Origin: Oceanobacillus profundus
GTDB taxonomy: Bacteria > Bacillota > Bacilli > Bacillales > Amphibacillaceae
NCBI RefSeq assembly: GCF_003515705.1
Contig: NZ_QWEH01000011.1
Location: forward strand, 62,001 to 126,000
Reading direction: 5' to 3'
Length of the DNA stretch: 64,000 nt
Shown here: positions 1 through 8,075 of the stretch, piece after piece
Position numbering within the stretch: the first letter of the stretch is position 1
Layout: each line of letters opens with the position of its first letter
Notes under the pieces: generated by a model
What the model saw: the letters and a program-made list of their open reading frames with translations, nothing else
Databases searched by the model: none
What the model was told of the DNA's origin: nothing
Translations under genes and position numbers: made by a program

Positions 1-468
1 TAATTTCAGCATACTTAGTCCTCGATTCATTACATCATAGGAAGGAGAACGTTTTAGCAGTTGTTCAATTATCATTTCTTTTGTACGTTGTTTCCATTCA
101 AGCTGTGAAGCAATAAACTCTTGGTTAATCATAAGCTCTGTCGCCATCTTTACTAATTCTGCAATATCTCCCATTTCATCTGGATTGCCTGTTATCCCAA
201 TCACTCCGATAATTCTCTCTTTGAAAACAATTGGTAAATTAATACCCGGTTGCGCTCCTTCCCATGCTTCATCCTGATGTGAATAGATTGTAAGGGATTT
301 CCCGTTTTTTAATACCTCAACTGCTCCTTCATGAACCGTATGTAATCTTTTTTCATCCTTTGTGGCAATAATAGTTCCATCCATATCCATAATATTAACG
401 TTACGACCTAAACGTAAAGAAGTTTCTCTAACGATTGTCTTTGCAATTTCTTTTGTTATCATTTCCAT
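1..468 (-). CDS. CdaR-family sugar-diacid/glycerate regulator, N-terminal part (cut by window edge)
   Basis: The reading frame is open from the window edge to an ATG at 468 preceded by AAAGGGG; an in-frame TGA lies directly upstream of that start. The visible 156 residues match the sugar-diacid recognition domain of CdaR/SdaR regulators: an N-terminal helix (MITKEIAKTIV), a PAS-like core (NIMDMDGTIIA) and the loop LPIVFKERIIGVIGITG. The GGDEF-like and helix-turn-helix parts lie outside the window. It is divergent from the glycerate kinase gene, and CdaR proteins classically activate glycerate/glucarate genes, so it is probably the local activator. The family call is solid; the effector is inferred. 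Confidence 0.85.
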   Translation of the reverse strand, partial: MEMITKEIAKTIVRETSLRLGRNVNIMDMDGTIIATKDEKRLHTVHEGAVEVLKNGKSLTIYSHQDEAWEGAQPGINLPIVFKERIIGVIGITGNPDEMGDIAELVKMATELMINQEFIASQLEWKQRTKEMIIEQLLKRSPSYDVMNRGLSMLKL

Positions 469-585
469 GATTCATCATCCCCTTTAGTCGATACGTACAA
501 AAAATGTCGGATTCACTTCCTATTTTTCATATGGTATAACCATATACATTTTTAGTCAAGATTCGTATAATTTAATCTACAGATA

Positions 586-601
586 ATGAAAACGTTTACC
601 A
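586..601 (+). promoter_or_regulatory. cre-like CcpA box upstream of glycerate kinase
   Basis: ATGAAAACGTTTACCA matches the Bacillus cre consensus WTGNNARCGNWWWCAW at all but one defined position. It sits only 12 bp before the start codon, where CcpA binding would block transcription, so carbon catabolite repression of the glycerate kinase is expected. This is a sequence match only. Confidence 0.6.
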
Positions 602-613
602 GGATGTGATTGT

Positions 614-1801
614 GTGAAAATTATTATAGCACCAGACTCATTTAAAGGGAGTTTACGTGCGGTTGATGCTGCTAATTCAATCGATAGAGGAATCAAAAAG
701 GCTTTTCCAAAAGCGGAAACAGTGATGCTACCTGTTGCAGATGGTGGCGAGGGGACATTAGAAACACTTGTCACTGCGACAAAAGGCGAGATACGAAACG
801 TCACAGTGATCGGACCTTTAGGGGATGAAGTGAAGTCATCCTATGGTGTTTTAGGAGATAAGAAAACCTGTGTCATTGAAATGGCAACAGCATCAGGACT
901 TACACTTCTTACGGATGAACAGCTTTCTCCTTTAAAAGCAACAACATATGGAACTGGCCAGTTGATAAAACAAGCGTTGGATGATGGATTTACTTCGTTT
1001 ATCATTGCCATCGGTGGATCAGCAACCAATGATGGCGGGGCTGGAATGCTCCAAGCACTTGGATTAAAGTTATGCACTAAAGATGGTAATGAAATCGGAT
1101 ATGGTGGTGGTGAATTAAATAAGATCGCTTTAATAGAGGATGATTCTTTCGATTCGCGTATTAAAGCTTGCAACTTTTTAATTGCTTCTGATGTAGAAAA
1201 TCCGCTTATCGGTCCAAACGGTGCCTCCTTTGTTTTTGGTCCACAAAAAGGGGCAACTCCAGAAATGGTTGAAACGCTTGACCAACATCTTACACATTGG
1301 GCCGATCATGTTGCCAAGCTTACAGGAATCCACTTACACAACCTGCCTGGTGCAGGGGCAGCAGGAGGAATTGGAGGAGCCTTTCAAGCTTTCTTCCCCT
1401 GTGAGGTAAAACGAGGCATTGATGTTGTTTTAGAGCATAGTAAATTTGCTGAACTGTTGCCAAATACCGATTTAGTCATTACTGGTGAAGGTAAAGTGGA
1501 TGGACAAACTGCATCAGGCAAAACTCCGCTCGGCGTTGCTCAGACCGCTAAAAGTGAGGATGTTCCGACTATTATTATAGCTGGCTCAATTGGGGATGGA
1601 ATTGAAGTACTTCATGAATTTGGAGTTGTAAGCATCCATAGTATTATCAGTCAACCGATGACACTAAAGGAATCGATAACAAATGCAGCTAAATTATTAG
1701 AACAAAGTGCTGAACAGGTTGTTCGAACTTACTTTTATTCTAATCATCAAAACAATAAAGCAAGTAGCGACATTACTACGAATAGACTTCCTACAACATA
1801 A
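614..1801 (+). CDS. glxK: Glycerate kinase (GlxK/GarK family)
   Basis: Phosphorylates D-glycerate to a phosphoglycerate, feeding glyoxylate- or sugar-acid-derived carbon into glycolysis in the cytoplasm. The N-terminus KIIIAPDSFKGSL, VADGGEGT and the glycine-rich IGGSATNDGGAGMLQALG (from about residue 132) are hallmarks of type 1 glycerate kinases, as are GASFVFGPQKGA and TGEGKVDGQTASGK. The start is a GTG with AGGA upstream; alternative in-frame starts are absent nearby. At 395 residues it is slightly longer than the usual 375-385 because of a non-conserved polar C-terminal tail. It is divergent from the CdaR-type regulator and lies upstream of a KdgT permease and LarA-like gene, which suggests one sugar-acid locus. 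Confidence 0.93.
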   Translation: MKIIIAPDSFKGSLRAVDAANSIDRGIKKAFPKAETVMLPVADGGEGTLETLVTATKGEIRNVTVIGPLGDEVKSSYGVLGDKKTCVIEMATASGLTLLTDEQLSPLKATTYGTGQLIKQALDDGFTSFIIAIGGSATNDGGAGMLQALGLKLCTKDGNEIGYGGGELNKIALIEDDSFDSRIKACNFLIASDVENPLIGPNGASFVFGPQKGATPEMVETLDQHLTHWADHVAKLTGIHLHNLPGAGAAGGIGGAFQAFFPCEVKRGIDVVLEHSKFAELLPNTDLVITGEGKVDGQTASGKTPLGVAQTAKSEDVPTIIIAGSIGDGIEVLHEFGVVSIHSIISQPMTLKESITNAAKLLEQSAEQVVRTYFYSNHQNNKASSDITTNRLPTT

Positions 1802-1960
1802 CTATAATGGTTCGGCGTGTTAATTGATTCATCGAAGTCATTAATTTAGTCCTGTTCTTTTTAAACATCAAAAGGAGATGGAAACTGTTTCTAAAACAAT
1901 ATTTATTACGCTTTTAAATTATTGAAAGTTATTATTCTCTTTGTTCAAAAATACTAGTAA

Positions 1961-2007
1961 CACGAACAAGCGTTTGGTATAATTTTATTACGAATCAAAT
2001 GTTCGTG
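1961..2007 (+). promoter_or_regulatory. Inverted repeat embracing the tnpB-like promoter
   Basis: CACGAACA (1961-1968) is exactly complementary to TGTTCGTG (2000-2007), and the pairing can be extended by TTTG/CAAA with a 4-nt bulge. A TATAAT -10 element (1978-1983) lies between the arms, and the right arm abuts the GGGAGGG ribosome binding site. It may be an operator or an RNA hairpin limiting translation; the sequence does not decide which. Confidence 0.5.
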
Positions 2008-2019
2008 GGAGGGTTTTAC

Positions 2020-3594
2020 ATGTCAAAAAGAACCATACAGCTAGTAATTGACCGAACGGAAGATTTAACGGAATTGAGAAAGTTAAGCACTATTTTTGGT
2101 TCAGCTACACGGTATGCTTTTAATCGCCTTCTAGAAGGTGAAAAGCCTTCTGATTTGATTAAAAAAGTAAATATCAAATTTGATTTAAACAAACGGTATG
2201 CAGAAGATGCCGTCTTGAAGGCACAGAGCATTATTTCAAGTCAAAAAGCACTGTTGCCCCTACGAATCGAAGAAATACAAAGAAAAATAGCAAAAACAGA
2301 ACGTAAGCTAGAGGATTACCGAGCAGGTAAGAAAACACCCAATAAAGTTTCTCTAGAAACCTGTATAAAAGGATTAGATAGCCGTTTAGAAACGCTACGT
2401 AAAAAAGAAAACAATCTTTTGCTTCATCAAAAAAATGAAACGATTCCTAAGGTTATCTTCGGAGGACGGAAAAATTTTTTCAGGCGAATGCAAGGGAAAA
2501 TCACCAATGAGGGGTGGAAAGAGCTTCGTTCCAATACGCTTTATTCTCGTGGAGATAAATCTAAAAAAGGCAATTTAAATACACGTATTGTGTGGGATGA
2601 AGAACAAGCGTACTTCCTATTAGAAGTAGCAAACCCATTGAATAAGAAAAATAACCGTTCTGAACGTCTGCGATATAAATTACACACTTCAGATAAACGA
2701 TTTAGTGATGTAGTCAATATTGTTTTACCTCAAGAAACATCTTTTCAAGATTCTAATGGGAACATAAAAACGAATGAAGCTTACCAGCCTTATACCGTCG
2801 AACTAAAATATAAAAACGGAAAATGGTATGTATTCCTAAGCTACGACATTCAAACAGTTGGAGAAGAGTTGACATCTAAAGATAAAATCGATGCAGATAT
2901 CATTGCTGGAATTGACATTAACATTGATAGAATAACGGTTTCTATTATAACCAAACAAGGTCGCCTTTTAGAAACGAAAACATTTTATTGTCACGAGATG
3001 GAGTATGTAAGAGGTAACAAGCGCTCCAATATTGCTGGTGAAATCGCAAAAGAAGTCATCGATTATTTCTTAAGCTGGAATGTTGGAGGATTTGTATTAG
3101 AAGATTTAACATTTCAACAAATCCACGATACGAATAAAATGTTGAATCGTCTTACAGCTAATTTCGCCTATAGAAAACTACATCATGCGCTAATGACTAG
3201 GGGACTAAAATACGGTTTTAAAATGAAACAAGTAAACCCAGCATATACGTCCGTCATCGGTCGTTTTAAATATAGTAAGATGTATGGATTATCTGCTCAC
3301 GAAGCAGCATCTTATGTTATTGGAAGAAGAGGACTAGGATTTGATGAAAAAATTCCGAGAGAATTGATTAAAACACTAAAAGAAAAAGTTAAATCGCATT
3401 TACTTCAAATGATCAGGTCGATGGAAGAATCTGAGAAATTAGGTGAAACGCAAACACAAAAACGTAACGATTTAGTTGTATTACGAAACAACATTCAAAA
3501 GTTTAAAGAAAAGCCTAACTGGATGTTGTGGAATGTTATACAGAAAACATTACGTATGAAGAACCAGGAAATTTTACTTTTAAAGGAGGTGTAA
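2020..3594 (+). CDS. TnpB-related RuvC-like protein (IS605 OrfB/IS1341 type), atypical active site
   Basis: The ATG at 2020 is chosen because GGGAGGG lies 6 nt upstream; the in-frame ATG at 1999 would put that ribosome binding site inside the gene. The 524-residue product is longer than usual TnpB (about 370-410) owing to a Lys/Glu-rich, probably coiled-coil N-terminal half (residues about 60-145). RuvC-like motifs are present: I, AGIDINIDRITVS with Asp299; II, VLEDLTF with Glu361. Motif III reads LSAHEAASYVIGRRGLG (His427), where canonical TnpB has D-x-N-A-A, and the CxxC zinc ribbon between motifs II and III is absent. No tnpA is nearby. It separates glycerate kinase from kdgT, so it is probably an insertion. 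It could be an RNA-guided nuclease variant or a domesticated derivative. Confidence 0.8.
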   Translation: MSKRTIQLVIDRTEDLTELRKLSTIFGSATRYAFNRLLEGEKPSDLIKKVNIKFDLNKRYAEDAVLKAQSIISSQKALLPLRIEEIQRKIAKTERKLEDYRAGKKTPNKVSLETCIKGLDSRLETLRKKENNLLLHQKNETIPKVIFGGRKNFFRRMQGKITNEGWKELRSNTLYSRGDKSKKGNLNTRIVWDEEQAYFLLEVANPLNKKNNRSERLRYKLHTSDKRFSDVVNIVLPQETSFQDSNGNIKTNEAYQPYTVELKYKNGKWYVFLSYDIQTVGEELTSKDKIDADIIAGIDINIDRITVSIITKQGRLLETKTFYCHEMEYVRGNKRSNIAGEIAKEVIDYFLSWNVGGFVLEDLTFQQIHDTNKMLNRLTANFAYRKLHHALMTRGLKYGFKMKQVNPAYTSVIGRFKYSKMYGLSAHEAASYVIGRRGLGFDEKIPRELIKTLKEKVKSHLLQMIRSMEESEKLGETQTQKRNDLVVLRNNIQKFKEKPNWMLWNVIQKTLRMKNQEILLLKEV

Positions 3595-3790
3595 CCTGGA
3601 TTCTAAAATCGCCTTTGCGGTTAGCTGATCTAGAAGAAATGGTTAATCGCAATATGCCGGCTCTAACAGAGCACCACAGGTTATCTTATACATTAGGTGT
3701 ATGATAGAGACTAGTCTGGCTAGTACTCTCCTGACGGAATGGAGTGAGAATCTCCACGGTAGCCTTCTTACCTGGTTCGATGGCGTGGTA
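3591..3790 (+). ncRNA. Candidate omega-RNA-like structured RNA at the 3' end of the TnpB-like gene
   Basis: Several helices can be drawn by eye: GTAACCTG (3591-3598) with CAGGTTAT (3677-3684), which includes the stop codon; GCGGTTA (3617-3623) with TAATCGC (3644-3650); GCTCT (3660-3664) with AGAGC (3668-3672); GAGACTAG (3707-3714) with CTAG and TCTC (3720-3730); TGGAG (3740-3744) with CTCCA (3752-3756). TnpB guide RNAs (omega-RNA/reRNA) overlap the 3' end of tnpB and its right end in the same way. There is no plausible protein here. RNA identity is inferred; the boundary and any guide segment cannot be fixed by eye. Confidence 0.5.
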
Positions 3791-3845
3791 ATATTTAATA
3801 GATTTTATACACTATTAAAAGATTTTGGAAACCAGGAACGATTTT

Positions 3846-4982
3846 ATGAGCATAAAAGATACGATAGAAAAAGTACCCGGGGGACTTATGGTCGTTCCGC
3901 TTTTATTAGGAGCTTTTTTAAATACAATTGACCAAATGCATATACCTGCAGTAATGAACGTTTTAAAATTCCTCGGTGCACCCCAAACGGAGGAAGGCTA
4001 TTACGAGTTTTTACAAATCGGTGGTTTCTCTCAGGAGCTGTTTAAGGATAGCGCACTTGTATTAATTGCTTTATTTCTATTTTGTGTTGGAAGCCAAATG
4101 AATTTAAAAGTTGGTGGAAAGGCATTAAAAAAAGGTGTCCTCCTAACTGGATCGAAATATTTTGCTGGCGTGGCAGTCGGCATGGCTTTCGGATACTTTT
4201 TCGATCCGATGAGTGGATTGTTCGGACTTTCGACGCTTGCATTAATTGCTGGGATGACAAATAGTAATAGTGGAATGTATGCAGCATTAACAGGTAAATT
4301 TGGAAACAGGTCTGATGTCGGCGGGCTTTCTATCCTTGCAATCAATGATGGACCGTTCTTCACGTTAGTTGCACTTGGTGTATTAGGTACTGCTTTCCCA
4401 ATGATATCATTTATAGCTGTTTTATTACCTATCGGAATTGGTATGCTTTTAGGAAACTTGGATCCGAAAATACGAGAGTTTTTAAAACCTGGGGAATCGA
4501 TTACAATCCCATTTTTTGCATTTGCACTAGGAGCAGGTATGGATTTGGCAAACTTCTTTAATCCAACAGTTCTTGCAGGTGGTTTGATACTTGCGATACT
4601 TACTTTCGTTTGCTCAGCTGGGATGGGAATTCTTATGTTTAAATTATTTAAAGAAAAAAGCTTTATTGCACCCATTTCAGAAGCTTCTACAGCAGGAAAT
4701 GCGGCTGCAACACCGGCCGCCATTGCAGCCGCAGCAGCTGTAGCTGTTGGCGCAGGAGCAATGACACAAGCAGAGCTAGAAGCAATCCAAAACATTGTCC
4801 CTATTGCTACTGCTCAGATTTCGATATCCACAATCACTACTTCCTTACTCTGTCCAATAGGTGTTATTTTAATGGATAAATATCAACGAAAAAGAGGAAT
4901 TGATGGTACACGGGAAGATCTTGGTCTGAATAATGCTGAAAGCACTTCGGGCACCCAAGAGAGGCATGCAGTCAACGATTAA
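3846..4982 (+). CDS. kdgT: 2-keto-3-deoxygluconate permease (KdgT family)
   Basis: Integral membrane carrier for 2-keto-3-deoxygluconate or a related sugar acid. The 378-residue product begins SIKDTIEKVPGGLMVVPLLL, typical of KdgT, and contains AGMTNSNSGMYAALTG, LAINDGPFFTLVALG, the Ala-rich STAGNAAATPAAIAAA and about ten hydrophobic segments. The ATG at 3846 with AGGAA upstream is preferred over the in-frame TTG at 3825. The C-terminal tail is polar. It follows the TnpB-like insertion and precedes a LarA-family gene on the same strand; with glycerate kinase it suggests sugar-acid uptake. The true substrate could differ. Confidence 0.9.
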   Translation: MSIKDTIEKVPGGLMVVPLLLGAFLNTIDQMHIPAVMNVLKFLGAPQTEEGYYEFLQIGGFSQELFKDSALVLIALFLFCVGSQMNLKVGGKALKKGVLLTGSKYFAGVAVGMAFGYFFDPMSGLFGLSTLALIAGMTNSNSGMYAALTGKFGNRSDVGGLSILAINDGPFFTLVALGVLGTAFPMISFIAVLLPIGIGMLLGNLDPKIREFLKPGESITIPFFAFALGAGMDLANFFNPTVLAGGLILAILTFVCSAGMGILMFKLFKEKSFIAPISEASTAGNAAATPAAIAAAAAVAVGAGAMTQAELEAIQNIVPIATAQISISTITTSLLCPIGVILMDKYQRKRGIDGTREDLGLNNAESTSGTQERHAVND

Positions 4983-5100
4983 CATCAAAGAAAGCGCTAT
5001 CCTATAGTGATATTTAGTCGTATATGATTTAATATGAGTAGATCCTGTTGCCCGTCAGCACAAATAAGAAAAAAATTATTAATGAAATGAGGTATGCATC

Positions 5101-6378
5101 ATGAAGACAGAACTGTTATATGGAAAGCATGGTATTTCATTAGAATTGCCGGACAACGCTTTCCTTATTGAGCCAACAAATTTGCCAAAACTTGAGAATG
5201 AAAAAGAAGCAATCCGAAAAGCATTGCGAAATCCAATTGGTTCTGGATCTTTAAAAGAGTCCGTTAAATCAACGGATACGGTATCCATTGTAATAAGTGA
5301 TATTACAAGACCAACACCAAATCATATACTCGTCCCCCTGCTGATTGAGGAATTAAATCATGTCCCATTAGAAAACTTTGTCATTATTAATGGAACCGGA
5401 ACCCATCGTGACCAAACAAGAGAAGAGTTTGTTCAGATGCTGGGAGATTGGGTAGTAGACAATATTCGAATCATAAATAATCAATGTCATGATAAGGATA
5501 CACTTGTTAACCTTGGAAGAAGCAAATTTGGTTGTGATGTCTACCTTAATAAAGAATATGTTGAATCAGATTTTCGAATTGTAACAGGTTTTATTGAACC
5601 ACATTTCTTTGCTGGGTTTTCTGGAGGTCCAAAAGGTATCATGCCAGGGATCGCGGGTATTGAAACAATTTTGACATTTCATAATGCCCGAATGATTGGT
5701 GACCCTCTTTCTACGTGGGGCAACATGGAGAATAATCCAGTCCAAGATATGACTCGTGAAATTAATAGTCTATGTAAACCAGATTTCATGTTAAACGTTA
5801 CATTGAACCGAGAAAAAGAGATTACAAATGTGTTTGCAGGGGAATTGTACGAATCACATGATCTCGGGTGTGCATTTGCAAAAGAGCATGCAATGTTCCG
5901 TTGTGATGAACGCTTTGATGTTGTCATAACATCCAATTCTGGCTACCCGCTTGATCAGAATTTATATCAAGCTGTAAAAGGAATGAGTGCTGCACATAAA
6001 ATTGTGAAGGAAGGCGGCTCTATTATTGTCGCATCCGAATGTTCGGATGGTTTGCCTGATCACGGCAACTATGCAAAAATATTTGACATGGCTGAAAGTC
6101 CACAAAAATTGCTGGATATGATTAATGATCCAGAATTTAAAATGTTTGATCAGTGGCAGGTTCAGAAGCAAGCCGTTATCCAAGTTTGGGCTGATGTTTA
6201 CGTTTATTCTAAACTATCCGATCAACAAGTAATAAATGCAATGCTAAAGCCTACGAATAACATTGAACAAACTATAGAAGATTTGAAGAAAAAGCATGGT
6301 GACACGATGACAATTGCTGTTCTTCCACTTGGTCCACTAACAATTCCATACGTTGAAGAAAAAGTAAGTATAAAATAA
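5101..6378 (+). CDS. LarA-family nickel-dependent 2-hydroxyacid racemase
   Basis: LarA uses a nickel-pincer nucleotide to racemise lactate by hydride transfer, and its family also includes racemases or epimerases of other 2-hydroxy acids. The 425-residue length fits. His102 (GTGTHRDQT), His168 and Lys178 (IEPHFFAGFSGGPKG) and His194 (ILTFHN) match LarA His108, His174, Lys184 and His200 with a constant offset of six. The PTPN cofactor-binding motif (TRPTPNH) is also present. No larB, larC or larE cofactor genes occur in the window. Its place beside KdgT and glycerate kinase favours a sugar acid or glycerate as substrate; that part is inference. Confidence 0.88.
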   Translation: MKTELLYGKHGISLELPDNAFLIEPTNLPKLENEKEAIRKALRNPIGSGSLKESVKSTDTVSIVISDITRPTPNHILVPLLIEELNHVPLENFVIINGTGTHRDQTREEFVQMLGDWVVDNIRIINNQCHDKDTLVNLGRSKFGCDVYLNKEYVESDFRIVTGFIEPHFFAGFSGGPKGIMPGIAGIETILTFHNARMIGDPLSTWGNMENNPVQDMTREINSLCKPDFMLNVTLNREKEITNVFAGELYESHDLGCAFAKEHAMFRCDERFDVVITSNSGYPLDQNLYQAVKGMSAAHKIVKEGGSIIVASECSDGLPDHGNYAKIFDMAESPQKLLDMINDPEFKMFDQWQVQKQAVIQVWADVYVYSKLSDQQVINAMLKPTNNIEQTIEDLKKKHGDTMTIAVLPLGPLTIPYVEEKVSIK

Positions 6379-6407
6379 GAAGGCCATCATTTCTGGTCTT
6401 CTTATTT
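6374..6407 (+). terminator. Terminator after the LarA-like gene
   Basis: AATAAGAAGGCC (6374-6385) pairs with GGTCTTCTTATT (6395-6406), one G-U pair included; the hairpin overlaps the stop codon. A short T tract is embedded at the 3' arm. Confidence 0.7.
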
Positions 6408-6559
6408 AGTACGTCATCAATTATTGTAAAGTAATTATACCCCCTTCCCTTACTACAAATGCCTCTTTTATTCCATATCTGAATATGGTAATCTATAGTG
6501 AGGCAATTTTATAATTTTCCTACAATAAGCTAAATGAATATGGAGAAGGTGAGCTGAAT

Positions 6560-7939
6560 TTGAAAAGGTCTTACATTTACATAGCATTTTTTGTCTTACT
6601 GATCTTTCTTGCAGGCTGCAAAGATACTACAAATGAGGAACCGAATTCATCCAAAGCAAAAGAGAATGGTTCTGGTGAGGAACAAAGCAAATCCAAAGAA
6701 ACGGAAGGTCAGAAAGAACCTAAAGAAAGTCCAATAGATTATAAAGAAGATATTGGCAACCTAAAGGTTTGGATCGGGGGCGAAATGATAGTAGAGGATG
6801 ATCAAATCATTGTAGAAGGTCAAAGCAACCTATTGCCAGGCTCGATTATTAGCTCTTCCGGAAATAGTACATTACCGATTGCAGCTTTTATGAAGAATGC
6901 TGAGGTACAAAAGGATGGCTCTTTCCGTTTTGAATATCCCGGCTATGAAGGAAATGCGATAATCGATTTCCGATTATCTTCTCTGGGTGAGGATACGACA
7001 AAACATTATGGTGTATACTTCAACCAAGTTACAGGACCCCAACGTTATAAAACATCACAAAGCGAGCAATATGAGGTTAGGGCTAGCATTTTATTAGATG
7101 CAAACAAGGACATCCCGTACACACTCCCAATCGAAACGCCCAAATGGAGTGAACTCCCTGCGGATTATGGAGAATCGAATATATGGATGAATGTTGATGT
7201 AACTACTGATCATAAATTCATCTATATACACGGAAAAAGTAATCTACTTGAAGGAACATGGTTAGGTGGCGATTTAATGAACGCGACCGATGTTATTGTT
7301 CCATTTTCTTATGATTATACGAATGTAAATCCAGATGGTTCCTTCGCACTTAAAATACCTTATCTATCATTGCGCCCAGGCATGTATATCCCAATTCAAG
7401 TCCATGCCGATCAAAATTCTTGGGATGATGTTCTAGCAGCCTATGGTGAAGACTTTGGGAAGTTAGAAGGAGACCTTTTGCAAACCACTGATGATGGAAA
7501 ACGTTATCTTGAAAAGACTATTGAATTAGATATACCAGACATGGAACCACCAGAAAAAGTGGATTTAACTGTGGCAGATGAAGAAATTAAGATGCAAGTT
7601 CCTGATGATCTGTTGTTTGATTTTGATGAAAGCACATTAAAAGATAGTTCGCAAGAGACATTAGATGGGATTCTTGCTGAATTAGAAGAATTAGAGCCTG
7701 AGACAACTGTTCATATCAATGGCCATACGGACAATCAAGGTGAGACATCGTATAATCTGAATTTATCTTTAGAACGAGCTGAATCTGTCTTTCATTATTT
7801 GGAGGAGCATGGTGATATTAGCCATTTAACGATTCATACAGAAGGATATGGCGAGACAGCTCCAATTGAATCAAATGAAGATGAAGATGGCAGAAGTAAA
7901 AATCGCCGCGTAGAGATGGTCATCAATCCAGAAGATTAA
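6560..7939 (+). CDS. Lipoprotein with C-terminal OmpA-like peptidoglycan-binding domain
   Basis: A signal peptide ends in the lipobox FLAGC (Cys about residue 20), so the protein should be membrane-anchored outside the cell. A Glu/Lys/Ser-rich linker follows, then two similar beta-rich segments (compare IWIGGEMI-type and IYIHGKSNLLEGTWLGG around residues 65-140 and 210-290). The last 110 residues are an OmpA-like domain: LLFDFDESTLKDSS, INGHTDNQGETSYNLNLSLERA and SKNRRVEMVI. Such domains bind diaminopimelate peptidoglycan. The start is TTG with AGAAGGTGAG upstream. It stands alone between terminators, and its function beyond wall binding is unknown. OmpA domains are less common in Gram-positive lipoproteins. 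Confidence 0.82.
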   Translation: MKRSYIYIAFFVLLIFLAGCKDTTNEEPNSSKAKENGSGEEQSKSKETEGQKEPKESPIDYKEDIGNLKVWIGGEMIVEDDQIIVEGQSNLLPGSIISSSGNSTLPIAAFMKNAEVQKDGSFRFEYPGYEGNAIIDFRLSSLGEDTTKHYGVYFNQVTGPQRYKTSQSEQYEVRASILLDANKDIPYTLPIETPKWSELPADYGESNIWMNVDVTTDHKFIYIHGKSNLLEGTWLGGDLMNATDVIVPFSYDYTNVNPDGSFALKIPYLSLRPGMYIPIQVHADQNSWDDVLAAYGEDFGKLEGDLLQTTDDGKRYLEKTIELDIPDMEPPEKVDLTVADEEIKMQVPDDLLFDFDESTLKDSSQETLDGILAELEELEPETTVHINGHTDNQGETSYNLNLSLERAESVFHYLEEHGDISHLTIHTEGYGETAPIESNEDEDGRSKNRRVEMVINPED

Positions 7940-7943
7940 GTAT

Positions 7944-7987
7944 AAAGGGATTTTCCACGAACTCTTTTTAGTGGGAAATCCCTTTTT
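7944..7987 (+). terminator. Terminator after the OmpA-domain lipoprotein
   Basis: AAAGGGATTTTCCAC (7944-7958) pairs with GTGGGAAATCCCTTT (7971-7985) with one G-U pair, followed by T residues. Confidence 0.85.
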
Positions 7988-8075
7988 CCTATCCGTTTAT
8001 ACATAGTAGGTATGCTTCACACTATCCCAACTATCCGTAATATTTGCGATTAAAATTGAAGAGATTTATTTATTC

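Noticed and set aside
3701-3931. 76-codon frame in the segment after the TnpB-like gene
   Set aside because: It runs through several strong hairpins, has no ribosome binding site, and overlaps the start of kdgT in another frame.
4031-4795. 254-codon frame antisense to kdgT
   Set aside because: Its composition is that of the complement of a hydrophobic membrane-protein gene, and no ribosome binding site is present.
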